DNA of 64,000 nucleotides from Microcoleus sp036705565. GTDB lineage: Bacteria; Cyanobacteriota; Cyanobacteriia; Cyanobacteriales; Microcoleaceae. The translations under genes and the position numbers were made by a program. Shown piece by piece: positions 17,099-25,031 of the stretch (positions are counted from its first letter, which is position 1; each line of letters starts with the position of its first letter). The notes beneath the pieces were generated by a model. That model did no database searches and was not told where the DNA came from. It was given only the letters and a program-made list of their open reading frames with translations. The stretch is from NCBI GenBank assembly GCA_036705565.1, contig JAUBUY010000027.1. One strand, given 5' to 3'.

Positions 17099-18466
17099 AT
17101 GTCTAACTCCTCCCTCCTCACCCCAGGTTCAACTCTAGAAAAACGCTACCGCATCCTCCGCGAATTGGGCCGCGGTGGCTTCGGGCGCACTTATCTCGCC
17201 GAAGATATCAACCGCTACAACGAACACTGCGTGCTCAAAGAGTTTTCTCCGGTGGTTCACAGCCCGAAAGCCGCCGAATTGTTCGATCGCGAAGCGAGTA
17301 TGCTTTACCACCTCCAACACCCGCAAATTCCCCGGTTTCGAGAACTCCTGCGAACCGATTTGGCTGGGAATCCATCTTTATTTTTAGTCCAAGATTATAT
17401 CAAAGGTCAAACCTACGAAGAAATATTGATATCGCGCCAGCAGCAAGGTAAAAATTTTAGCGAAGCTGAAGTTACTCAACTGCTATTTCAGCTTTTACCA
17501 GTTTTAGAATACATCCACTCAAAAAATTTAATTCACCGCGATATTTCCCCGGATAATATTATTCAGCATGATGCTGACAAACTACCATTTTTAATTGATT
17601 TCGGTTCAGTCAAACAAATTGCAGCCAATGCCGTACTTCAGTTTAACGGACAATCGGATACGGCGATCGGCAAACAGGGTTATTCCCCAGCCGAACAAAT
17701 GCGACTGGGGAAAGTTTCTGCCGCTAGCGATTTGTATGCTTTAGCCGTCACGGCTTTGGTACTGCTAAGCGGCAAAAAGCCTCAAAAATTGTACGATATC
17801 AATCATAAAACTTGGGATTGGCGATCGCACGTCAGTGTCAGCCCTAATTTAGCCACGGTATTGGATCGGATGTTATCAGAACAACCGGGCGATCGCTACC
17901 AATCCGCAAAAGCAGTCCGCGAAGCACTCAAAGATCCAAAACTCTCTCAAATTGGCAGTATAATTTCCCAAATGGTGACAATGAACTTTGTCGGCCGCCC
18001 TTTCAAAAACGCCACTCAAACTGCTACTAGCAATCATACTCCTGTTCACCAAACTCCTCAAGTTGTTAACCACAACAGCACATTCAAGTTAATTCCTTGG
18101 AAAACCCTAGGGAGTTTAAGTGTGATTTTGGTACCGGGAATTTTAGCTTTTAGTGTAGTCAAATCTGGTTTCACATTGCCCAAGTTGCCGGATTTACCTA
18201 AATTTTCTTCGCGCCAACCGCCTCCCGATACATCTTTAGAGGAAGCAGAGATAATTCGTCAAGAAAAGATTGGGAAACGACGCAAAAATCTCAACATTGA
18301 GCAAGATATATTCTATCAAAAAGTTGATGAATTATATTACAATAAATATCCTGAATTCCAAGGTCGTACCTTGACAGAAAAGCCAGAAGATGCTGAAGTT
18401 AGGCGGAAATGGTATGAAGTTGCTGAGGATTTATTGGACAAGTTGGAGAAAGGAGGACGGTTGTGA
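17099..18466 (+). CDS. Serine/threonine protein kinase, PknB-like
   Basis: About 455 residues. The Hanks-type kinase domain covers about residues 15-275: glycine loop GRGGFGRTY, catalytic lysine in VLKEF, HRDISPDNI catalytic loop with aspartate intact, and DFGS metal-binding loop. A hydrophobic segment (about 330-352, TLGSLSVILVPGILAFSVV) follows, then a short charged tail with KLPKLPDLPKFSSRQPPP. The protein is probably membrane anchored with the kinase inside the cell. The ATG at 17099 is chosen because the codons upstream to 16970 read as spacer. The partner signal is unknown; it is unrelated in position to folB downstream. Confidence 0.9.
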   Translation: MSNSSLLTPGSTLEKRYRILRELGRGGFGRTYLAEDINRYNEHCVLKEFSPVVHSPKAAELFDREASMLYHLQHPQIPRFRELLRTDLAGNPSLFLVQDYIKGQTYEEILISRQQQGKNFSEAEVTQLLFQLLPVLEYIHSKNLIHRDISPDNIIQHDADKLPFLIDFGSVKQIAANAVLQFNGQSDTAIGKQGYSPAEQMRLGKVSAASDLYALAVTALVLLSGKKPQKLYDINHKTWDWRSHVSVSPNLATVLDRMLSEQPGDRYQSAKAVREALKDPKLSQIGSIISQMVTMNFVGRPFKNATQTATSNHTPVHQTPQVVNHNSTFKLIPWKTLGSLSVILVPGILAFSVVKSGFTLPKLPDLPKFSSRQPPPDTSLEEAEIIRQEKIGKRRKNLNIEQDIFYQKVDELYYNKYPEFQGRTLTEKPEDAEVRRKWYEVAEDLLDKLEKGGRL

Positions 18467-18627
18467 AATTTAAGATAGAATAAGAGTGATTGAACCGCAG
18501 AGGGCGCAGAGGGCGCAGAGGGAAGAGGAAGAGGGCAAAGGGCAAAAAAAGAGAGGGAAGAGAAAGAGAACTTTATCTGGTTTAATACAAATTGGTATAG
18601 AACAACGCACTTTTAGTTTATTGCAAA

Positions 18628-18984
18628 ATGGATTCTATTCAACTTACAGGAATTCGCTGTTACGGATATACGGGCTATCTGCCGGAAGAGCAAGTTTTGG
18701 GGCAGTGGTTTGAAGTGGATGTTACTCTCTGGCTGGATTTATCGCAAGCTGGAAAAAGTGATGATATTCAACATACTCTTGATTACCGCAGCGCAATTAC
18801 TCTGATTCAAAAGCTAGTCAAAGAGTCGAAGTTTTTATTAATCGAACGCCTAGCAGATACTATTGTTCAAGCGCTTTTACAACTACCGTTAGTCGAAAAA
18901 GTTAAACTACAACTCTCGAAACCTGCTGCCCCCATCCCTGATTTCGGGGGTAGAATTACTCTAGAAATTACTAGAAGTCATTAG
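18628..18984 (+). CDS. folB: Dihydroneopterin aldolase FolB
   Basis: A 118-residue dihydroneopterin aldolase of the folate pathway, which cleaves dihydroneopterin to 6-hydroxymethyl-dihydropterin and glycolaldehyde. Family signatures are present: IRCYGYTGYLPEEQVLGQWFEVDV with the conserved glutamate, DDIQHTLDYRSA, LIERLADTI and the basic VKLQLSKPAAPI. Full length for the family. The start ATG at 18628 is the natural one. The spacer before it (18480-18560) is a purine-rich low-complexity stretch. Confidence 0.93.
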   Translation: MDSIQLTGIRCYGYTGYLPEEQVLGQWFEVDVTLWLDLSQAGKSDDIQHTLDYRSAITLIQKLVKESKFLLIERLADTIVQALLQLPLVEKVKLQLSKPAAPIPDFGGRITLEITRSH

Positions 18985-19080
18985 TCCTTAGTCCTTAGTC
19001 CTTAGTCCTTAGTCCTTAGTCATCAGTCTTTAATCTGCATTAGTTTGTCGCTAATGACTGATGACTGATGACTGATGACT
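18981..19080. repeat. CCTTAGT heptamer tandem and ACTGATG tandem
   Basis: About five consecutive AGTCCTT heptamers followed by GACTGAT repeats. Similar ACTGATGACTG repeats occur in the ndh operon spacers (about 20140-20214). It is low-complexity spacer between the convergent folB and ndhE. Confidence 0.75.
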
Positions 19081-19089
19081 ATTGATTAA

Positions 19090-19401
19090 TTACCACTTCA
19101 GCAAGTTAAATTCTTCCATGTCTACTGTATTGCGGTTGCGATAAATCGCCAAAACAATTGCCAAACCCACCGCAGCTTCAGCCGCGGCTACCGTAACTAC
19201 AAACACGGTAAATACTTGGCCCTTAATTTGTACGGGGTCGAGATAATTGGAGAAACCCATCAAATTGAGATTGACAGCATTCAGCATCAACTCGATCGAC
19301 ATCAACACGCGCACTGCATTTCTGCTGGTAATCAAACCGTAAATGCCAATACAGAAAAGTGCGGCGGCTAATAACAGGAAATACTGGAGTTGCAGTTGCA
19401 T
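19090..19401 (-). CDS. ndhE: NAD(P)H-quinone oxidoreductase subunit 4L
   Basis: A 103-residue NuoK-type membrane subunit with three transmembrane helices. The conserved ELMLNAVNLN stretch carries the membrane glutamate used in proton translocation, and a second one lies in AAAEAAVGLAIV. It is part of the membrane arm of the thylakoid NDH-1 complex, which takes part in respiration, cyclic electron flow and CO2 uptake. It is the last gene of the ndhA-I-G-E run, 73 bp after ndhG. Confidence 0.96.
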   Translation of the reverse strand: MQLQLQYFLLLAAALFCIGIYGLITSRNAVRVLMSIELMLNAVNLNLMGFSNYLDPVQIKGQVFTVFVVTVAAAEAAVGLAIVLAIYRNRNTVDMEEFNLLKW

Positions 19402-19474
19402 AAATTTTGCGATTTTGTCTCAATCTAAAGTTACTACAAAACTAACACTATGGTGCGCTCAGCGCACCATAATA

Positions 19475-20098
19475 TTACTTAGATTCTGGCGAAGACACAT
19501 CTCCGGCCGAAACTAATTCGCGAGGTCTTTCCGGCAAACTAAAAGCTGGTGTTTCAGATAGCTTGTTGGACAATTCATCTGGCAAGAAATCGCGGCGCGC
19601 CAAGACAATGGCTCCTACCATTGCCATTAACAAAAATACTGATGCTAACTCGAAAGGCAGCAAAAAGTCGGTGAAGAAATGTTTGGCGATTGTGACGATC
19701 GAACTTTCGGCCGGTGCTCCTGTCGTCGCGACAATAGTCCAAGGAGTAGACACCACCATCGTACCCAAAAGCGCAAACAAGCCTACGCAAACTACTGCTG
19801 TTGCTACTTGACGCACCCAAGCGTTGGGAATTGTGCGGAAATCTTCGCGCTTGTTCACCAACATAATCGCAAACAAAATCAAGACGTTAACAGCGCCCAC
19901 ATAAATCAATACCTGTGCTGCTGCTACAAAGTCGGCATTCAGCAACAGGTACAAGCCGGCAATGCTGGTAAATACGCCGCACAGCAAAAAGGCTGAGTAA
20001 ACGATATTTGAGAACAGCACTACTCCTAGTGCTCCTGCAATCATCATTACGGACAATATTCCAAATGAAACAATTTGAACCCCTTCAGCTAGATTCAC
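19475..20098 (-). CDS. ndhG: NAD(P)H-quinone oxidoreductase subunit 6
   Basis: A 207-residue NuoJ-type subunit with five transmembrane segments. The family features YSAFLLCGVFTSIAGLYLLLNADFVAAAQVLIYVGAVNVLILFAIMLV are intact, including the pi-bulge helix. The C-terminal hydrophilic tail (about 165-207) is longer than in bacterial NuoJ, as usual in cyanobacteria. It is the third gene of the run; the spacer to ndhI is 116 bp and carries ACTGATG repeats. Confidence 0.95.
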   Translation of the reverse strand: MNLAEGVQIVSFGILSVMMIAGALGVVLFSNIVYSAFLLCGVFTSIAGLYLLLNADFVAAAQVLIYVGAVNVLILFAIMLVNKREDFRTIPNAWVRQVATAVVCVGLFALLGTMVVSTPWTIVATTGAPAESSIVTIAKHFFTDFLLPFELASVFLLMAMVGAIVLARRDFLPDELSNKLSETPAFSLPERPRELVSAGDVSSPESK

Positions 20099-20214
20099 AA
20101 TTTTTTATCCTCAATTATTAGTGTTCTATTGTTCGTTTTTACTCATTAGTTAGCAGTCATTAATAATTGGTTATTTCACTAATGACTGATGACTGCTGAC
20201 TAATGACTAATGAC

Positions 20215-20790
20215 TTACTTTTCGATAATTTCCTCTGGACGCAGACCGGCGCGGCGATCGGTGTAGGAAACTTCATGGGGGTCGATCGCACCTTTCGGCA
20301 AATAAGCGAATTCCCGCATCGGTGTCACCATCGGGTCATCTGTAACCTTGTAGGGCAAACGTCCCAGGGCCACGTTGTCATAATTCAATTCGTGACGTTC
20401 GTAGGCGGCTAACTCATACTCTTCTGTCATGGACAAACAATTAGTCGGACAATATTCTACGCAGTTGCCGCAGAAGATACACACTCCGAAATCGATACTG
20501 TAGTGCTTGAGTTGCTTCTTCTTAGTTTCTTTGTTAAATTCCCAATCCACTACAGGTAAGTTGATCGGACACACCCGAACGCAAACTTCGCAGGAGATGC
20601 ACTTGTCAAATTCAAAGTGAATTCTGCCCCGGAAACGTTCGGAAGGAATTAATTTCTCGTAAGGATACTGCACCGTAATCGGGCGGCGTCTCATGTGGTC
20701 AAAAGTAACAGATAGCCCTTGACCGATATACTTAGCAGCTTGAAGAGTCTCTTTGGCGTATTCGCCTACTTGATTGAGGAATTTTAGCAT
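20215..20790 (-). CDS. ndhI: NAD(P)H-quinone oxidoreductase subunit I, 2x[4Fe-4S]
   Basis: A 191-residue ferredoxin-like subunit linking the peripheral and membrane arms of NDH-1. Two complete [4Fe-4S] motifs are visible: CISCEVCVRVCP and CIFCGNCVEYCP. Between them and after them lie the cyanobacterial extensions, ending in RRAGLRPEEIIEK. The second gene of the run; order ndhA-I-G-E is the conserved cyanobacterial arrangement. Confidence 0.97.
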   Translation of the reverse strand: MLKFLNQVGEYAKETLQAAKYIGQGLSVTFDHMRRRPITVQYPYEKLIPSERFRGRIHFEFDKCISCEVCVRVCPINLPVVDWEFNKETKKKQLKHYSIDFGVCIFCGNCVEYCPTNCLSMTEEYELAAYERHELNYDNVALGRLPYKVTDDPMVTPMREFAYLPKGAIDPHEVSYTDRRAGLRPEEIIEK

Positions 20791-20900
20791 CGTGTTCTCT
20801 CTCTGTACTTGAGTTTTTGGTAATTGCTAATTGATAATAGGTCATGAGAGTTAACAGCTACTCTAGGTTAGCTATTATCTGTTCTGTTACCTATTACGAA

Positions 20901-22019
20901 TTAACCGCCAAAAGCAAAGGGAAAGGCAAGCTTCAAAGCTGCGGTCAACAGCAAATTAACTAAAGCAACGGGAAGTAAAAACTTCCATCCCAAATTTAGC
21001 AATTGGTCGATCCGAACTCGCGGCAGAGTCCAGCGGAGCAGAACAGCCAGAAACAAGAAAAAGTAGGCTTTCAGCATGGTCATTGTAATGCCCAGCAAGC
21101 CGGTAATTACCTGCAACCAAGGAGTCGTTTCGCTCAATCCTAGGGCATTTGTCAGGACTCCGACAGGAATCGGGGACTCCCAGCCGCCGAGGTACAAAAC
21201 TGCTACTAACAGGCAAGAAAGGACGAGGTTAACGTAGGAAGCGATATAGTACAAAGCAAATTTCATGCCTGTGTACTCAGTCTGATATCCTGCTACCAAT
21301 TCTTCTTCTGCTTCTGGAAGGTCAAAGGGTAAACGTTCGCATTCTGCTAGTGCTGCGATCCAGAAAATCAGGAAACCTGCTGGTTGCCGCCAGATATTCC
21401 AGCCGAGAATGCCGTAGCCGGCTTGCTGGTGTACGATGTCGATCGTACTGAGGCTGTTGGACATCATTACAACTGCCAATACTGCCAAAGCTAGGGGAAT
21501 TTCGTAGCTGAGGGATTGAGCGGCGGCTCTGAGTCCTCCGAGGAGGGCGTATTTGTTGTTTGAAGCATAGCCGGACATCAGCAAGCCGATCGGCTGAATG
21601 CTAGAAAGAGCAATCCACAGAAATATTGCTGTCCCCATATCGGCGATCAGCATATGCTCTCCGAAGGGCACGATTAAGTAAGACAGAAAAACTGGAATCA
21701 CCACAATTACCGGGCCTAGGGTAAATAGCAGCGCGTCAGCTTTTGCGGGTACGATGTCTTCTTTGAAGACCAACTTCAAACCATCAGCAACGGGTGCTAG
21801 CACTCCCAGAGGGCCGATGAATTCCGGGCCTACCCGCTGTTGAGCGGCGGCGGAAATTTTCCGTTCTAGCCAGACGCTAGTCAGTACCCCGAAGACGGCA
21901 GCGACAATCATCAGCAACATTGGCAGCGGTAGCCAAAGCACTTGGGCGATGTCCGCCGGTAAGCCCAAATTCATCAGGGCTTCTACAAAACTTCCTTGTA
22001 AGTCAATTCCTGGGTTCAT
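20901..22019 (-). CDS. ndhA: NAD(P)H-quinone oxidoreductase subunit 1
   Basis: A 372-residue NuoH-type subunit with eight or more membrane helices. The family marks are RVGPEFIGPLGVLAPVADGLKLVFKED, the SYEIPLALAVL helix, ECERLPFDLPEAEEELVAGYQTEYTGM and LLRWTLPRVRIDQLLNLGWKFLLP. NdhA forms the quinone entry site at the arm junction of NDH-1. It is the first gene of the minus-strand run and so the promoter must lie in 22020-22180. The ATG at 22019 fits the family start (MNPGIDLQGSF). Confidence 0.96.
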   Translation of the reverse strand: MNPGIDLQGSFVEALMNLGLPADIAQVLWLPLPMLLMIVAAVFGVLTSVWLERKISAAAQQRVGPEFIGPLGVLAPVADGLKLVFKEDIVPAKADALLFTLGPVIVVIPVFLSYLIVPFGEHMLIADMGTAIFLWIALSSIQPIGLLMSGYASNNKYALLGGLRAAAQSLSYEIPLALAVLAVVMMSNSLSTIDIVHQQAGYGILGWNIWRQPAGFLIFWIAALAECERLPFDLPEAEEELVAGYQTEYTGMKFALYYIASYVNLVLSCLLVAVLYLGGWESPIPVGVLTNALGLSETTPWLQVITGLLGITMTMLKAYFFLFLAVLLRWTLPRVRIDQLLNLGWKFLLPVALVNLLLTAALKLAFPFAFGG

Positions 22020-22384
22020 TTTTCCAGCTTTTGAGCGCTCAGCATATAATTTTTCACCCGTCCTTTGTAGGAGTAGGCTTAGAAATCGGGGTCTTTGTAA
22101 AGATTTTTAATGCTTTACCGCCTAATAGTATATCGCCCGACAGGCTCCAAGAACGCACAGACAGGGTGAAGTTCTAATTATATGAGCCGGCAGCGTAGCT
22201 AATGGGTGGGTAACTTATGGTTGATGGTTGACTGTTGACGGTTGACTGTTGACGGTTGCAAGGCGGTGAGAACGCCAATTGAAAAACGACCAGCAAATAT
22301 TTCAGTCCCCTCGCGGGGAAAAGGTAGAGCACTGCACGGATTTTGACACGGATACACGGATGAGTTGAGCTATCTGAGCCAAAC

Positions 22385-22416
22385 AAAAGGGCCCAGAGTT
22401 AACTCTGAGCCCTTTT
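22385..22416. terminator. Rho-independent terminator downstream of ssrA
   Basis: A near-perfect inverted repeat: AAAAGGGC, inner arms around TTAA (CAGAGTTAACTCTG), then GCCCTTTT. It has U-runs on both strands and so can end transcription in both directions. On the minus strand it follows the 3' end of the tmRNA by about 60 bases. Confidence 0.85.
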
Positions 22417-22474
22417 AATGCTATAAAGTGGCTTTCAAATGGCTTAAACCATTGATTTTACGTCACTTCTTTTA

Positions 22475-22862
22475 TGGAACTGGGCAGAATCGAACTGCCG
22501 TCCAAAGCGGGTATTTACCTTCCGATCGTTCACAGGTTTATCCCCTCTAATCCTCGGGGCGGGAACCATCTTTATCCCAAATGGGGGGATTTTCTAGTGA
22601 TTGCTTTCCTAGCTAGCCGACTAGAAACGTTTAGCTAGGGCATCCGTTGGGGGTTGTTATGCTACCTTTAACGGAGTGAGGTGGCATACACTCTAAACCA
22701 AGCTCAAGAAGTTTTTAGGCTACAGCTACGGCTTTGCGAGCGAAAGGAACGATGTTGTTCGCATTTACTATTTTTTTTGAGCCGATATTAACGAGAGTAG
22801 ACTCCCTCTCGACCTGCATCACGGAGCAGCTTTCGCCACCCTGTCGAAACCATTACAGCCCC
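22475..22862 (-). ncRNA. ssrA: Transfer-messenger RNA (tmRNA)
   Basis: One-piece tmRNA. The 5' end GGGGCUGUAAUGGUUUCGAC and the 3' end (TTCGATTCTGCCCAGTTCCA) form the seven-pair acceptor stem with two G-U pairs, and the T-arm GTTCGATTC is intact. The 3' CCA is not encoded. The tag reading frame (22762-22718) gives ANNIVPFARKAVAVA followed by UAA at 22717-22715, close to other cyanobacterial tags. A terminator follows at 22385-22416. tmRNA rescues stalled ribosomes with SmpB and tags the products for proteolysis. The 5' boundary is set by the stem and so could differ by a base. Confidence 0.95.
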
Positions 22863-22904
22863 TCGTGCGTTCTCTAATTATAGACAATATTTCGTGTTGC
22901 GTCA

Positions 22905-22945
22905 ACCGATTTTAGATTTTAGATTTTGGATTTTCGATTGGGGAT
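22905..22945. repeat. Heptamer array next to ssrA
   Basis: Three to four ATTTTAG/ATTTTGG heptamers, just upstream of the tmRNA on its minus strand. It probably overlaps or flanks the ssrA promoter region. A further repeat, AAACCGGGTTTTT paired with AAAACCCGGTTT, follows at about 22950-23010. Confidence 0.6.
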
Positions 22946-23036
22946 TAAAGAAACCGGGTTTTTTGCGGTTTTTGTCTGCTTTAACGAAGTCTTGGAGCAA
23001 AAACCCGGTTTCTGACCACCCGTGCGTAATTCCTAA

Positions 23037-24794
23037 TTAATGCAAGTTCTCGTCCCAGACGCCGATGTAAATCCGATCGCGCTCGTTGCGTTCGATCGTC
23101 CCTTCCAGCGAACCTTTCCTAAACGTAAAGCGATTACTCCGGCGCTGCTGCACGTCGCGGAATCCCTGCAAAATCTCCCGGTTTGCCCCGCCCACCATGC
23201 CGTTTAAGGCGGTTCGCACCACCAAATCGTCCACAGACTGGGCAAAAGAACCCTCTGTTTGTACTAGCTGGGCCGAATCGCGATCGTAAATGTAGCCCAG
23301 AGTAATCCGATTTGGCAATATTTCGTAAAGTGCGGTGCGAGTATTTGGCCAATAGCCCCGCGCTTGAGAGTCAGTGGGTTCTCCCAATTCGGCTAAAATC
23401 TGACTTTCCGGCGTACCAACCGCATACCCAGGGATTGTGGGAGTCTTCTGATAATTGGTTCCCGGTTGTTCGCTGGGTGCGGGCGATCGATCGGGCGGCA
23501 ACTCTTTGTCAACAAGTTTTTCTGTTGGTGTGGGTTCGACAGATTCGGGAGAAGGCGCTGGTGTTGGCGTCTGTAGGGGCGGTGCCCCCGTGCCCGCCCC
23601 CGCTGGGGTTGGAGTCTCAGCAGCAGGCGGAGTTTCAGCAGCCTGCGGAGTTTCTCTGGGAGTTGGTGGTGGCGTTGGTGTCGGCGCGGGAATTGGTGCG
23701 GGGTTCACGCGCGCTTCTGGATCTGCAGGGGCCGAAGTGCGATCGTCCTGGGCCACCGGTGCGGGTTCCGAAGACGGCCGGTTGAGGAAAACCCTAGCAA
23801 TACCGACAAAACCTGCCACAATAAGTGCGATCGTCACGAACCCCAAAATCCACCAAACCTTGCGGCTGCCTTGCCCAGAAGACACCACAGCAGGCGCTGT
23901 TCTGGAACCCGCAGGCGACTGAGGCCCGTGTCCCGGCATCACCGCCACCGTCGGCCCGGTGCTCGGCGACGCTGCACCATGAGGCTGCCCGTGCAGCAGC
24001 GACAGCCACTCATCCACGCTAGCAGGGCGATTTTGAGCTTCTACTGTCATCCCCCGCATCACTGCAGAACTGACAGCCGCACTTAGCTGAGGCCGCAAGT
24101 CGCGGGGTGAAGGCATCGGCTGACTGGTACGCAAAATTGCAGCCACCGGCACCTGTGCTGTCAATAAAGTGTAAAGCGTCGCCGCCATACCGTAAACATC
24201 TGTGGCGGGCGTATATTTTCCTTGGGCGAAATACTGTTCTGGGGGCGCGTAGCCGTCGGACACCATATTAGTGTGACTTTGGGTTGCACCGGGAGTAAAC
24301 TCGCGGGCAATTCCAAAATCTATCAGCACAACTTCTTGGGTGTTTTGGCGCAGCAGAATGTTTTGCGGCTTGATATCTCGGTGCAGCAAACCCTTTTGAT
24401 GAACAACTTTTAAAGCAGCGCCAATTTGAGTGATGTAGAGAATTGCGAGATTTTCTGGTAGCGGATTATTTGAACCGACTACATCGCCCAAATTCTGACC
24501 CGGAACGTAGTCCATCACCATGTAAGGCTGCCCGTCTTCCACAAAGAAATCGCTGACGCGCACAATATTGGGATGAACGCAGGAAGCCAACCGCCTCGCT
24601 TCGTCTTGAAACTTGCGATCGAACTCAGCAAAATTGGGTTGCTGCCGCAGAGATTCGTTGAGGGTTTTAATGACTACAGGCTGTCCTAAATAGCGGTGAT
24701 TTGCCCTGAAGGTAATCCCAAAGCCGCCGCGTCCCAATTCTTGTTCGAGGGTGTACTTTCCACCCTGTAAAGTTTTGCCGATTAGCGCATCCAT
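23037..24794 (-). CDS. Serine/threonine protein kinase with proline-rich linker
   Basis: A 585-residue protein. The kinase domain spans about residues 13-265, with GRGGFGITF, the catalytic lysine in VVIKTL, HRDIKPQNILL and DFGIAREF, all intact. A transmembrane segment (about 312-335, VWWILGFVTIALIVAGFVGI) follows, then a 130-residue proline/alanine/threonine-rich stretch and a C-terminal globular region (about 450-585) of an unassigned type with GYWPNTRTALYEILPNRITLGYIYDRD. The kinase would be cytoplasmic and the C-terminal part periplasmic, so it may sense an envelope signal. It lies downstream of the accessory island on the same strand but with its own 237-bp spacer. Confidence 0.92.
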   Translation of the reverse strand: MDALIGKTLQGGKYTLEQELGRGGFGITFRANHRYLGQPVVIKTLNESLRQQPNFAEFDRKFQDEARRLASCVHPNIVRVSDFFVEDGQPYMVMDYVPGQNLGDVVGSNNPLPENLAILYITQIGAALKVVHQKGLLHRDIKPQNILLRQNTQEVVLIDFGIAREFTPGATQSHTNMVSDGYAPPEQYFAQGKYTPATDVYGMAATLYTLLTAQVPVAAILRTSQPMPSPRDLRPQLSAAVSSAVMRGMTVEAQNRPASVDEWLSLLHGQPHGAASPSTGPTVAVMPGHGPQSPAGSRTAPAVVSSGQGSRKVWWILGFVTIALIVAGFVGIARVFLNRPSSEPAPVAQDDRTSAPADPEARVNPAPIPAPTPTPPPTPRETPQAAETPPAAETPTPAGAGTGAPPLQTPTPAPSPESVEPTPTEKLVDKELPPDRSPAPSEQPGTNYQKTPTIPGYAVGTPESQILAELGEPTDSQARGYWPNTRTALYEILPNRITLGYIYDRDSAQLVQTEGSFAQSVDDLVVRTALNGMVGGANREILQGFRDVQQRRSNRFTFRKGSLEGTIERNERDRIYIGVWDENLH

Positions 24795-24849
24795 AGGTTC
24801 AGGCGATCGCGTACCAGATAATATGGCTGATTATTGCACGTATGGTGGG

Positions 24850-25014
24850 CTAAGTTACCAGTCTAAAGGGCGATCGCAATCCTCGATCGGCTCTAAGTAG
24901 CAGGTTGGCTTCTAGCTGACGTTGATACTTGTCTCCGGCCTCAGACCAGATGTGAGTGTATCCGATGAGCTTCTCCTCTCGCTGAACTATCTGGATTTTT
25001 TCTGAAAGCAGCAT
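24850..25014 (-). CDS. Short hypothetical ORF downstream of the helicase unit
   Basis: A 54-codon reading frame starting 17 bases after the stop codon of the 775-residue protein (start ATG at 25014, stop TAG at 24850-24852). It begins MLLSEKIQIVQREEKLIGYT and ends in codons from a HIP1-rich repeat. AAGG lies about 11 bases upstream. It might be a third gene of the unit or the remains of a longer one. I recognise no domain. Confidence 0.3.
   Translation of the reverse strand: MLLSEKIQIVQREEKLIGYTHIWSEAGDKYQRQLEANLLLRADRGLRSPFRLVT
24869..24889. repeat. 21-bp direct repeat, left of the two-gene unit
   Basis: Identical in sequence and direction to 31493-31513. It begins GGCGATCGCAATCC and ends in CGATCG. 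The pair brackets the helicase unit. Both lie in HIP1-rich text, so chance similarity is possible. Confidence 0.5.
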
Positions 25015-25031
25015 TCAAATTCAGCCTTGTT

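Noticed and set aside
18486..18713. 75-residue frame before folB
   Set aside because: Encoded by the purine-rich low-complexity tract and overlaps folB in another frame.
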